Assembly: GCA_020638855.1 (NCBI GenBank)
Contig: JACKHT010000007.1
Location: forward strand, 62,001-126,000
Direction of reading: 5' to 3'
From: Planctomycetota bacterium
GTDB lineage: Bacteria; Planctomycetota; UBA1135; GCA-002686595
DNA length: 64,000 bases
The notes under the pieces were generated by a model. The model ran no database searches, was not told the DNA's origin, and saw only the letters and a program-made list of their open reading frames with translations. The translations under genes were made by a program, and so were the position numbers. Below, one piece after another: positions 9,484 to 22,293 of the stretch. How positions within the stretch are numbered: position 1 is the stretch's first letter; each line of letters starts with the position of its first letter.

Positions 9484-9909
9484 ATGGCCAAAGAACTCAC
9501 AGCCGTCATCAAACTGCAATGCCCGGCAGGGCAAGCCACTCCCGCGCCCCCGGTGGGCCCGGCCCTCGGTTCACACGGCGTCAACATCGCCGAGTTCGTC
9601 AAGACGTTCAACGATCGAACTCGCGACCAGATGGGGATGATCATCCCCGTCGAGATTTCCGTCTACAAGGACCGCACCTTCGACTTCATCCTGAAGTCAC
9701 CGCCTGCCGCTGTGCTGCTCAAGAAAGCAGCCGGCGTCACCAGCGGTGCCAAGGAAGTGGGGTACGAGGTGGTGGGCAAGGTCACCCGCGCTCAAGTGGA
9801 AGAAATCGCAAACATCAAAATGAACGACCTGAACGCGCGTGACCTCGATCACGCATGCAGGATCATCGCAGGCACGGCCCGCTCGGCCGGAATCGAGGTA
9901 GAGGGCTGA
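9484..9909 (+). CDS. rplK: Ribosomal protein L11
   Basis: A 141-residue large-subunit protein, the normal family length. The proline-rich N-terminal stretch ATPAPPVGPALGSHGVNI forms the linker and thiostrepton-site region. The C-terminal RNA-binding domain with DLDHACRIIAGTARSAGIEV binds the GTPase-associated region of 23S rRNA. It sits between nusG (3-nt gap) and rplA (4-nt gap). Confidence 0.97.
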   Translation: MAKELTAVIKLQCPAGQATPAPPVGPALGSHGVNIAEFVKTFNDRTRDQMGMIIPVEISVYKDRTFDFILKSPPAAVLLKKAAGVTSGAKEVGYEVVGKVTRAQVEEIANIKMNDLNARDLDHACRIIAGTARSAGIEVEG

Positions 9910-9913
9910 TCCC

Positions 9914-10600
9914 ATGGTGAAGCGTAGCAAGCGATACAAGCAGGCCGCCGCCGCGGTGGACCCGAGCCGGGTGTACGAGATTACCGAAGCCCTGGAGATG
10001 CTGAAGAGCCTCCCCAAGGTGAAGTTCGACGAAACCGTCGAGGTGGCCGTGCGGCTCGGGATCGACCCGCGCAAGTCCGACCAACTCGTTCGGGGCGCCG
10101 TTTCCCTGCCCAAGGGCCTTGGCAAGAACGTCCGCATTGCGGTGTTCGCCGAAGGCGATAAGGCAGAGGCCGCCAAGGCCGCTGGAGCCGATACGGTCGG
10201 TTCGGACGACTTGGCCAAGCGCATCGAAGACGGTTGGATGGACTTTGACGTGGTCATCGCCAGCCCCGACATGATGAAGCACGTCGGTCGTCTCGGTAAG
10301 GTACTCGGTCCCCAGGGCAAGATGCCGTCGCCCAAGTCGGGCACCGTCACCCCTGACGTGGCCCAAGCCGTCACCGACTTCAAAGCGGGTAAGGTCGAGT
10401 TCCGCACCGACTCGGGCGGCAACGTCCATGCTCCGGTCGGCAAGCGTTCCTTCCCGACCGAAGACCTGGCGGCCAACCTGACCGCCTTCCTCGATCACCT
10501 GGTCGCCATGCGTCCGGCCGTCGTCAAAGGCATCTTCGTCCGACGCGTGTGCGTGTCGACCACGATGAGCCCCGGCGCCATTGTCCAATACGGAGCCTAA
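9914..10600 (+). CDS. rplA: Ribosomal protein L1
   Basis: A 228-residue protein of the L1 stalk. The conserved signature GRLGKVLGPQGKMPSPKSGT lies in the middle of the chain, and FRTDSGGNVHAPVGK follows. In many bacteria L1 represses the rplK-rplA mRNA. I did not identify an L1 site in the short leader. The gene starts 4 nt after rplK and ends 3 nt before rplJ. Confidence 0.97.
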   Translation: MVKRSKRYKQAAAAVDPSRVYEITEALEMLKSLPKVKFDETVEVAVRLGIDPRKSDQLVRGAVSLPKGLGKNVRIAVFAEGDKAEAAKAAGADTVGSDDLAKRIEDGWMDFDVVIASPDMMKHVGRLGKVLGPQGKMPSPKSGTVTPDVAQAVTDFKAGKVEFRTDSGGNVHAPVGKRSFPTEDLAANLTAFLDHLVAMRPAVVKGIFVRRVCVSTTMSPGAIVQYGA

Positions 10601-10603
10601 GCC

Positions 10604-11128
10604 ATGCCCAATCTCGTCAACCAAATGGTGGTGCGCGAGCTCACCCATGAGTTCCAAGATGCCGAAGGCCTGATCGCCGTTAGCTTTGGCGGTCTGACCG
10701 TCAAGCGCACCGAGCAGCTGCGTGGCCAACTGGCCGAGAAGGGGGTGCGCTTCCGCATGGTGCGCAACTCCTTGGCTCGGCGCGTGCTGGCCGACCGCGG
10801 GATCACGCTCGAGAAGGGCGCCCTCAAGGGCAACACGGGAATTGCCTACGGCGACCCCGAGTCCATCATCGGCGCGGCCAAGATCTTTGCCGACAAGCAG
10901 GTCAAGAAAGAGAAGCTGGTCCAGTTCAAGGGCGCCTTCCTCGATGGCGAGTCCTTGGATGCCCGCGGTGCCGAAGCGATTGCCGATCTTCCCGATCGCA
11001 ACACCGCCAACGCGCAGCTCTTGGGCGTGCTCTCGGCCCCGGCTCGCAGCATCGCGGTGCTGCTCGCAGGGATCCCCAGCCAAACCGTTCGCGTCATTCA
11101 AGGGCGCGTCGATAAGGGAGCGGAGTAG
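10604..11128 (+). CDS. rplJ: Ribosomal protein L10
   Basis: A 174-residue protein that anchors L7/L12 dimers to the ribosome. The N-terminal rRNA-binding region includes SFGGLTVKRTEQLRGQL. The C-terminal helix (TANAQLLGVLSAPARSIAVL) is the L12-binding spine. It is followed by a 117-nt gap before rplL with a short hairpin. Extra synthesis of L12 relative to L10 is usual, and that gap would be the place to set it. Confidence 0.96.
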   Translation: MPNLVNQMVVRELTHEFQDAEGLIAVSFGGLTVKRTEQLRGQLAEKGVRFRMVRNSLARRVLADRGITLEKGALKGNTGIAYGDPESIIGAAKIFADKQVKKEKLVQFKGAFLDGESLDARGAEAIADLPDRNTANAQLLGVLSAPARSIAVLLAGIPSQTVRVIQGRVDKGAE

Positions 11129-11171
11129 GGGAGTCTTCCCCCAATCCAAACCCACCTTTGTCTACTTCTAA

Positions 11172-11194
11172 CCGGACCGAGTCGCTCGATCCGG
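11172..11194 (+). promoter_or_regulatory. Hairpin in rplJ-rplL gap
   Basis: CCGGACCGAG (11172-11181) pairs with CTCGATCCGG (11185-11194) with one mismatch and a TCG loop. No T-run follows. It is a possible RNA-processing or translation-control element ahead of rplL. Confidence 0.4.
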
Positions 11195-11245
11195 CCCCCA
11201 ACCGAAACCTTAGCTAGTCACTACCGACTCCATCAGGAGACCCCC

Positions 11246-11644
<399 letters not shown>

Positions 11645-11684
11645 TTTCCAGCCCTCGGAAGCCGTCAGAGGTTTGGCCTTACCT

Positions 11685-11714
11685 CGCCGCCCTGGGCAAA
11701 TGCCTTGGGCGGCG
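11685..11714 (+). terminator. Attenuator-like hairpin between rplL and rpoB
   Basis: CGCCGCCC (11685-11692) pairs with GGGCGGCG (11707-11714), with inner GGCA/TGCC pairing across a 2x2 mismatch. It lies 40 nt after the rplL stop and has no T-run. In E. coli this gap holds an attenuator and an RNase III site that lower rpoBC expression relative to rplL. The position suggests the same role. The rest of the 470-bp gap (11715-12114) shows no gene and no convincing promoter. Confidence 0.55.
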
Positions 11715-12114
11715 GGTGCCGTTGGCCGACCAAAACCCCTGGGGTCCAAGAGAGGCCAGAAACACCCGCAGAACCGGCCCTAGCAGGTCGGCTGCTGGTA
11801 TTTCCAGCCTTGTTTGGGATTTCTCGGTGGCTTTGCTCTGACGGGATCCGTATCCTGCGACTGGTCATGCCCCATGGCCAGTATCCCTAGGGGAGGGAGG
11901 ATCGACCGTTCTTCAACCCCTGGGTGCCCGTACCGACCCCCCCCAGTCCCGCCCCCGTTTTGCTCCCGTTACCAGAGGCAGCCCCGCCCCTGGCCCTGCG
12001 AGTGCGAGATGAGTGGCTCCCGCTAGCCCGCAAGGGCCGGCGAAAACCCTCGATATCCATTTCTGCGCCGACCCATGCGACGAGTCGCTGGTCGGTGGTG
12101 TGGAGAGAGTCCCC

Positions 12115-15100
12115 ATGACGACGAAGCACGGCGGCCGCATGGTCGAGCCGGATGCCCCGGTTAAGCAGTTCGGACGAGTCAAGGAAATCGTCAACCTGCC
12201 TGACCTGGTGGAAATCCAGACGAAAGCTTACGACGAGTTCCTCGCTGCCGAAGTGCCCTCTTCGGCTCGAACCAACCAAGGACTGGAGTCCTTGCTCCGG
12301 GACGTGTTCCCGATCTACTCCTACGATCGCACCATGTGCTTGGAGTATGTCGGCTACGAGCTCGGAAGGCCGCGATTCGAGGTGGATGAGTGCCGCAAGC
12401 TGCGCACCACCTACGGCTACCCCTTCAAAGTTCGATTGCGCTTGGTCAAGCCCGAGCCGATCGAGGAAGAGGTGTACCTCGGCGAGCTGCCCATCATGCT
12501 CGGCGGGGGCGAATTCATCATCAACGGTTCGGAGCGGGTGATCGTCAGCCAGTTGCACCGGTCGCCCGGTGTGGACTTCATGCTCGACACCACCTCCACG
12601 GACCGTGAGCTGCATTCGTGCTGGATCATCCCCGAGCGCGGCTCGTGGGTGGAACTGAACGTCTCCAAGAAGAGCCTCCTGTCGGTTCGCATCGACCAGT
12701 CGGGCAAGTTCTCGGCCATGACCTTCCTGCGTGCCTTGCACGAGGACATGGGCACGGACCAGGCCTTGCTGCGCACCTTCTACCCGACCAAAGTCGTCAA
12801 GAAGACCAAGTCGATGACCCAGAACGCCTTCGCCAAGGCGATCACCGACAAGATCGCGGTGGGGGACATCGTGGTGCTCAAGACGGGCGAAGTGCTGGTG
12901 CCCTCGGCCACGCCGATCCCCGAAACGGCTGCCTTGGAGATCGCCGCGGGCGATTTGGCTGAGGTCGAAGTCATCGACGGGGACGTCCAAGACCTGGACA
13001 TGCTGATTGTGAACTCCTTGCACGAGGAGCCGAACATCAAGAGCCACGAGGACGCCCTGCTCAAGATCTACACCCGCTTGCGCCCGGGCAACCCGCCGCA
13101 ACTGGAGAAGGCCCGCGAGCTGTTCCACGAGAAATTCTACGACGAGCAGCGCTACCGCTTGGGTCGCGTGGGTCGCTTCCGTTTGAACCGCAAGTTCAAC
13201 CAGGACATCCCGGAAGACACCCAGGTGCTCAAGCCCGAGGACATCATCAACTCGGTCAAGTACCTGCTTGAGTTGCGCGATGGTCGCGGCGAGATCGACG
13301 ACATCGACAACCTCGGCAACCGCCGGGTGCGCACGATCGCCGAACTGGCTGGCGAGGAATTCCGCAAGGGTTTGCTCAAGCTGCGTCGCACCGCCCAAGA
13401 GCGTATGAACCTCGAGGAACCGGACAAGGTCGCCCCGCGTGGGTTGATCAACTCCAAGACCTTCTCGAGCGCCGTGGACTACTTCTTCGGGCGCAGCGAG
13501 CTGTCCCAGGTTGTCGACCAGGCCAACCCGCTTTCGCAGCTGACCCACGAACGCCGCTTGTCGGCCCTAGGCCCGGGCGGTTTGAACCGCAAGCGCGCCG
13601 GATTCGACGTGCGCGACGTGCACCTTTCGCACTACGGACGGTTGTGCCCGATCGAGACGCCCGAGGGTGCCAACATCGGTCTGATCTCGTCCTTGGCGCT
13701 GTACGCATCGCTCGACGATTACGGCTTCCTGACCGCGCCCTATCGCAAGGTCAAGAAGGGCATCGTGACCGACGAGATCCAGTTCCTGCGCGCCGATGAA
13801 GAGCGTGGCATGGTCATGGCTCCCGCCGACGTGGAAGTGGATTCCAAGGGCAAGATCCTGACCAAGCGCGTGCTGGCGCGCCGCGACGGCGACAACGTCG
13901 AAGTGGCGCCGGAGAACCTCGACTTCGTCGACGTTTCGCCCAAGCAGATCATCGGGGTTTCGGCCGCATTGATCCCCTTCCTCGAGCACGACGACGCCAA
14001 CCGGGCGTTGATGGGTTCGAACATGCAACGTCAAGCGGTGCCGCTGCTCATCCCCGAGGTGCCCATCGTGGGCACGGGTATGGAGAAGGCGGTCGCCACC
14101 AACTCGTCGATGCCCGTTTTCGCCCGCAAGGCGGGGGTGGTGGAATACGCGGACAGCCGCGTGATCCTGGTCGACGACGAGGAGTACCACCTCACCAAGT
14201 TCCGTGGCATGAACGAGCGCACCACCCAAAACCACCGCCCGGTGGTCAAGGTGGGCGATGAAGTCGCGAAGGGGCAGTTGCTGGCGGACGGCGCTTCCAC
14301 CCACGGTGGAGAGCTGGCCTTGGGCAAAAACCTCTTGGTGGCCTTCATGTCCTGGGACGGCTTCAACTACGAGGACGCGATCCTCGTCAGCGAGCGCCTG
14401 GTCAAGGACGACGTCTTCACCTCGGTGCACATCGAGGAGTACGAAGTCGAAATCCGCGAAACCAAGTTGGGCAAGGAAGAATTCACCCGGGACATCCCCA
14501 ACGTGGGGGAGCGGGCCTTGGCCAACCTGGATGATGCGGGCATCGTGCGCGTGGGTACCTTCGTCGAAGCCGGCGATGTGCTGGTGGGCAAGGTCGCACC
14601 CAAGTCCAAGAGCGAACTGACCCCCGAAGAAAAGCTTCTGTACGCGATCTTCGGCAAGGCCGGTGTCGATGTGAAGAATGCGTCGCTGACCATGCCCCCC
14701 GGAACCCGTGGGGTCGTGATCGATGCGCAGAAGTTCTCACGCCGCGTCAACTTGACCGACGAAGAGCGAATCAAAGCCCTCTCGGTCATCCGCGACGCGG
14801 AAATGGACTTCCTGCGCGCGTTGCGTCACTACACCACGGCGCTGCTCGAAAAGGTCAACAGCCTGCTCGGCATCAAGGTCGTCGACGATTTGACGGGCAA
14901 GGCGTTTGCGTTGGACGACACGTCCACCTACGACGAATTGCGCCGCGTCAAGGTCCTGTGCCTGGCGGCAGCCGAGGAAGCGGAAGATTTGGAGAAGCGT
15001 CGTGACGCCGCCCAAGCCATCCACGACTTCAAGACCAAGATCGACGACAAAGAGGCCGAAAAGAACAAGATCGTCAACCGGCTCAGCCGCGGGGACGAAC

Positions 15101-15858
15101 TCCCCACCGGTGTGCTTGAAATGGTCAAGGTCTACGTGGCCACCAAGCGCAACCTTTCGGTGGGCGACAAGATGGCCGGTCGGCACGGAAACAAGGGTGT
15201 GATCAGCAAGATCTGCCCGATCGAGGACATGCCGTACCTGGAAGACGGAACCCCGGTCGACATCGTGCTCAACCCCCTGGGCGTGCCCAGCCGGATGAAC
15301 GTGGGGCAGATTCTCGAGACCCACTTGGGGATCGCGGCCATGCACCTCGGCATCCGTTGCTACACCCCGGCGTTCGACGGTGCTCGCGAGGTCGAGATCG
15401 AGAACCTGCTCAAGGAAGCGGATCTTCCGCAAACCGGCAAGTTCCGCCTCTTTGACGGGCGCACCGGACAATCCTTCGAACAGGAAGTCACCGTCGGGGT
15501 CATGTACATGCTCAAACTCCACCACTTGGTGGACGAGAAGGTGCACGCCCGGGCCACCGGACCCTACAGCCTCATCACCCAGCAACCCCTGGGCGGCAAG
15601 GCCCGCTTCGGCGGCCAGCGCTTCGGGGAGATGGAAGTTTGGGCACTCGAGGCCTATGGGGCTGCGTCGATCCTCCAGGAGCAGCTCACGGTCAAGTCGG
15701 ACGACGTCGATGGCCGGACCAAGATCTACGAGTCGATGGTTAAGGGCCTCAACATCCTCGAGCCGGGCACGCCCGTCTCCTTCGAAGTGTTGACCAACGA
15801 GATCCGCGGATTGGGCCTGAATATGCAGCTGCATAAGAAGGTCAGCGAAACCCTGTAG
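12115..15858 (+). CDS. rpoB: RNA polymerase beta subunit
   Basis: A 1247-residue beta subunit. I chose the ATG at 12115 because GGAGAGAG lies 5 nt upstream. The open frame extends 34 codons further but those are not family-like. Recognisable parts are FIINGSERVIVSQLHRSPGV, the rifampicin pocket (LSQVVDQANPLSQLTHERRL around H478), GRLCPIETPEGANIGL, and the C-terminal GKARFGGQRFGEMEVWALEA. Residues equivalent to E. coli Gln513, Asp516, His526, Arg529 and Ser531 are unchanged, so the target looks rifampicin-sensitive. A 13-bp hairpin follows before rpoC. Confidence 0.97.
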   Translation: MTTKHGGRMVEPDAPVKQFGRVKEIVNLPDLVEIQTKAYDEFLAAEVPSSARTNQGLESLLRDVFPIYSYDRTMCLEYVGYELGRPRFEVDECRKLRTTYGYPFKVRLRLVKPEPIEEEVYLGELPIMLGGGEFIINGSERVIVSQLHRSPGVDFMLDTTSTDRELHSCWIIPERGSWVELNVSKKSLLSVRIDQSGKFSAMTFLRALHEDMGTDQALLRTFYPTKVVKKTKSMTQNAFAKAITDKIAVGDIVVLKTGEVLVPSATPIPETAALEIAAGDLAEVEVIDGDVQDLDMLIVNSLHEEPNIKSHEDALLKIYTRLRPGNPPQLEKARELFHEKFYDEQRYRLGRVGRFRLNRKFNQDIPEDTQVLKPEDIINSVKYLLELRDGRGEIDDIDNLGNRRVRTIAELAGEEFRKGLLKLRRTAQERMNLEEPDKVAPRGLINSKTFSSAVDYFFGRSELSQVVDQANPLSQLTHERRLSALGPGGLNRKRAGFDVRDVHLSHYGRLCPIETPEGANIGLISSLALYASLDDYGFLTAPYRKVKKGIVTDEIQFLRADEERGMVMAPADVEVDSKGKILTKRVLARRDGDNVEVAPENLDFVDVSPKQIIGVSAALIPFLEHDDANRALMGSNMQRQAVPLLIPEVPIVGTGMEKAVATNSSMPVFARKAGVVEYADSRVILVDDEEYHLTKFRGMNERTTQNHRPVVKVGDEVAKGQLLADGASTHGGELALGKNLLVAFMSWDGFNYEDAILVSERLVKDDVFTSVHIEEYEVEIRETKLGKEEFTRDIPNVGERALANLDDAGIVRVGTFVEAGDVLVGKVAPKSKSELTPEEKLLYAIFGKAGVDVKNASLTMPPGTRGVVIDAQKFSRRVNLTDEERIKALSVIRDAEMDFLRALRHYTTALLEKVNSLLGIKVVDDLTGKAFALDDTSTYDELRRVKVLCLAAAEEAEDLEKRRDAAQAIHDFKTKIDDKEAEKNKIVNRLSRGDELPTGVLEMVKVYVATKRNLSVGDKMAGRHGNKGVISKICPIEDMPYLEDGTPVDIVLNPLGVPSRMNVGQILETHLGIAAMHLGIRCYTPAFDGAREVEIENLLKEADLPQTGKFRLFDGRTGQSFEQEVTVGVMYMLKLHHLVDEKVHARATGPYSLITQQPLGGKARFGGQRFGEMEVWALEAYGAASILQEQLTVKSDDVDGRTKIYESMVKGLNILEPGTPVSFEVLTNEIRGLGLNMQLHKKVSETL

Positions 15859-15867
15859 CGCACACGG

Positions 15868-15897
15868 CGCGCAGCCAGCCCCGAGGCTGGCTGCGCG
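15868..15897 (+). terminator. Strong hairpin between rpoB and rpoC
   Basis: A perfect 13-bp stem (15868-15880 with 15885-15897) closes a CCGA tetraloop 9 nt after the rpoB stop. No T-run follows. Its position inside an obligately co-expressed pair argues for RNA processing or mRNA stabilisation rather than full termination. Confidence 0.6.
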
Positions 15898-15941
15898 GCA
15901 ACCCACCGAACACCCCCAGCCCGCTCCTTTACGACACAACC

Positions 15942-20282
<4,341 letters not shown>

Positions 20283-20325
20283 GCCTCCCGGCCCGGCCGA
20301 TCCGGCCGAATCTGGGGGGGCGGGC

Positions 20326-20353
20326 TTGACGCCGCCTCCCCAGCCCATAGAAT
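20326..20353 (+). promoter_or_regulatory. Promoter of the rpsL-rpsG operon
   Basis: TTGACG (20326-20331), a 16-nt spacer, then TAGAAT (20348-20353). Both boxes differ from consensus by one base. It gives an S12 leader of roughly 80 nt. Confidence 0.7.
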
Positions 20354-20437
20354 CTCACGCCCCCCAAGATTGCGCGGCTCGAGCCGAGTTTGCGGGGTGA
20401 TTTCCCAAGGCTCCAGCTGCCATCCCATCCGTTCACG

Positions 20438-20812
20438 ATGCCCACCATCAATCAGTTGATCCGCAAGGGTCGCAAGAAACCCATCAAGCGCTCCAAGTCG
20501 CCCGTACTGGACGCCTGCCCGCACAAGCGGGGGGTCTGCCTCCAAGTGAAGACCCAAACCCCGAAGAAGCCGAACTCCGCATTGCGGAAGATCGCCCGGG
20601 TGCGTCTCTCCAACGGCAAAGAAATCACCGCCTACATCCCCGGCGAAGGTCACAACCTGCAAGAGCACAGCGTGGTCCTGATCCGTGGGGGTCGTGTGCG
20701 TGACCTTCCCGGTGTGCGTTACCACATCCTGCGTGGAACCCAAGACGCCTCGGGCGTCGACGGCCGCATGCAGAGCCGGTCCAAGTACGGTACCAAGCGT
20801 CCGAAGAAGTAA
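20438..20812 (+). CDS. rpsL: Ribosomal protein S12
   Basis: A 124-residue decoding-centre protein. The start MPTINQLIRKGRKKP is the family norm. The open frame runs 16 codons further upstream without similarity. Two loops contact the decoding site: TPKKPNSALRK, with Lys43, and IRGGRVRDLPGVRYH, with Arg88. Position 88 is lysine in E. coli and Mycobacterium tuberculosis, and K88R is an established streptomycin-resistance change. This organism may therefore be naturally less sensitive. rpsG follows after 63 nt. Confidence 0.97.
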   Translation: MPTINQLIRKGRKKPIKRSKSPVLDACPHKRGVCLQVKTQTPKKPNSALRKIARVRLSNGKEITAYIPGEGHNLQEHSVVLIRGGRVRDLPGVRYHILRGTQDASGVDGRMQSRSKYGTKRPKK

Positions 20813-20875
20813 GGTTTCCAGTCCCTGGCCCCGTAGCAACCGACCCGAGCGATTCACTGGCAAACGCCCTATCCC

Positions 20876-21352
20876 ATGCCCCGTAACTTCAAATCCACCG
20901 CCCCCTTCGTCAAACCCGATCCCCGGTTTGACTCTTTGTTGGCGTCCAAGATCGTCAACAAGCTGATGTATGACGGCAAGAAGAGCACCGCCCAAAAGGT
21001 GTTCTACGATGCCATCGACATCGCGGCCAAGAAACTGGCCGACGTCGAAGATCCGGTTGAGATCTTCACCAAGGCCGTCGACAACGCCCGTCCCCAAGTC
21101 GAGGTTCGCTCCAAGCGCGTGGGTGGTGCCAACTACCAGGTTCCGCGCGAAGTGAAGCGCAACCGTCAGCAGACCTTGGCGATTCGCTGGCTCGTCGACA
21201 ACAGCCGTAAGAAGAAAGGCAAGCCCATGGCCCAATGTCTCGCGGAAGAGATTGTGGACGCTTACAACGGCACCGGTGCTTCGGTGCAGTGGAAAGAGAA
21301 CGTGCACAAGATGGCGGAGGCGAACAAAGCCTACGCCCACTACGCTAGGTAG
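20876..21352 (+). CDS. rpsG: Ribosomal protein S7
   Basis: A 158-residue head protein of the small subunit that starts 30S head assembly. It shows ANYQVPREVKRNRQQTLAIRW and the C-terminal helix ending AEANKAYAHYAR. In the str operon fusA usually follows directly. Here a 467-bp gap with a long inverted repeat and a Tsr3-like gene intervene before an EF-G-like gene. Confidence 0.97.
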   Translation: MPRNFKSTAPFVKPDPRFDSLLASKIVNKLMYDGKKSTAQKVFYDAIDIAAKKLADVEDPVEIFTKAVDNARPQVEVRSKRVGGANYQVPREVKRNRQQTLAIRWLVDNSRKKKGKPMAQCLAEEIVDAYNGTGASVQWKENVHKMAEANKAYAHYAR

Positions 21353-21358
21353 TTTGCA

Positions 21359-21488
21359 CGCTAGCGGGTCCAGGATCCGCCCCAGCGAACGAATCGACCC
21401 CCTTTTCGTGCTCGACGTGGCCAGAGGCCACGCCTGCGCCGAAAGGGGGTCGCTTCGTTCGCTGGGACGAATCCTGGACCCACTAGCG
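21359..21488. repeat. 130-nt imperfect inverted repeat after rpsG
   Basis: Bases 21359-21406 pair with 21441-21488 with only four mismatches and one G-U. The apex is an inner 7-bp hairpin (CGTGGCC 21416-21422, loop AGA, GGCCACG 21426-21432). The whole element folds into one hairpin of about 55 pairs beginning 7 nt after the rpsG stop. It could be a bidirectional terminator or a MITE/REP-like element. No second copy occurs in the window. Confidence 0.8.
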
Positions 21489-21504
21489 CACAAACTACGG
21501 GAAG

Positions 21505-21818
21505 GAGTTGGGGGGGAGTGACGGGTCTGGGGTTGGGGGGATGGGATGGGGTGGGATGGGGTGGGTGTGAGGTTTGGGGGCTTGGGGGCGTACCAGTTCG
21601 GAAGTCGCGCCTATGACTTTGGGGATGCGGGATCCTTTGGGGAAAAGCTTCTGTACCGACCAGCGCACAAATTTGGTGGGGCAAGGGGTCATGTGTCCTG
21701 TGGACCTAGGCGGCAAAGTGGCAAGTGGCAAGGCGGAAGAGTGATTGGGATTGATTGGGAGCGATTGGGAGTGGTTGCGGGGGTTTGGATGGGGGGAGTG
21801 GGGGGCTTAGACTGGGGG
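21505..21818 (+). other. G-run-rich non-coding DNA upstream of the Tsr3-like gene
   Basis: The plus strand carries many runs of three to seven G, concentrated at 21508-21590 and 21775-21818, with strong G over C skew. Some runs are spaced as in G-quadruplex motifs (for example GGGATGGGGTGGGATGGGG). A 10-bp repeat, GATTGGGA plus two variable bases, occurs three times at 21743-21772. I see no gene here. Confidence 0.6.
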
Positions 21819-21819
21819 G

Positions 21820-22293
21820 GTGAAGCGGCCGCATGTTTTGATTTGGCGGGACTTTCGGGAGTCCGCCAACAAGTGTTCCTTGATGCCGCTGTTGGGGCGT
21901 GAGGGGATTGAAATTCGGCATTACCGGTCGGATCGGATTTGTGATGGGGCGGGCAGGATCTTGCTCCATCCGGATGGGCCTGAGTTGCAGGCTTCGGACG
22001 GCGAAGGGGCTTCGGGGCTTTTGATTTTGGACAGTTCGTGGACGCGGCTGCCCAAGTTGTTGGAGCGCGTGGTCGGGGATCCGATTCGGCGTTCGTTGCC
22101 GCGGTTGGTGACCGCCTATCCGCGCGAGGGCAAGTTGGTGCCCAATCCGGAAGGGGGGCTGGCTTCGGTCGAGGCCCTATTCGCCGCGCTGTGCGTGCTG
22201 GGGTTCCGCGACGAGAGCCTGCTCGACCAGTACTACTTCGCCGAGGAGTTCCTGAGGCGCAATCCGTGGCTGCAGGAGACCTCCGAGGCGTGA
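21820..22293 (+). CDS. tsr3: Tsr3-like (DUF367) rRNA aminocarboxypropyltransferase homologue
   Basis: A 157-residue protein read from a GTG at 21820. The layout matches Tsr3: a short N-terminal RLI-like domain, then LLILDSSWTRLPKL at residues 67-80 (archaeal/eukaryotic V-D-C-S-W), then RSLPRLVTAYPREGK (counterpart of LPYLVAANPVNYG), then SVEALFAALCVLGFRD around Glu118, and FAEEFLRRNPW at the end. Known Tsr3 transfers the aminocarboxypropyl group of S-adenosylmethionine to a hypermodified uridine in helix 31 of small-subunit rRNA. The rRNA target here is inferred. The LVAANP motif is altered. The stop overlaps the start of the EF-G-like gene (GTGA). No promoter was seen. Confidence 0.75.
   Translation: MKRPHVLIWRDFRESANKCSLMPLLGREGIEIRHYRSDRICDGAGRILLHPDGPELQASDGEGASGLLILDSSWTRLPKLLERVVGDPIRRSLPRLVTAYPREGKLVPNPEGGLASVEALFAALCVLGFRDESLLDQYYFAEEFLRRNPWLQETSEA

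Noticed and set aside
12115..15858. Rifampicin-resistance substitutions in RpoB
   Set aside because: The residues equivalent to E. coli 513, 516, 526, 529 and 531 are all the sensitive type.
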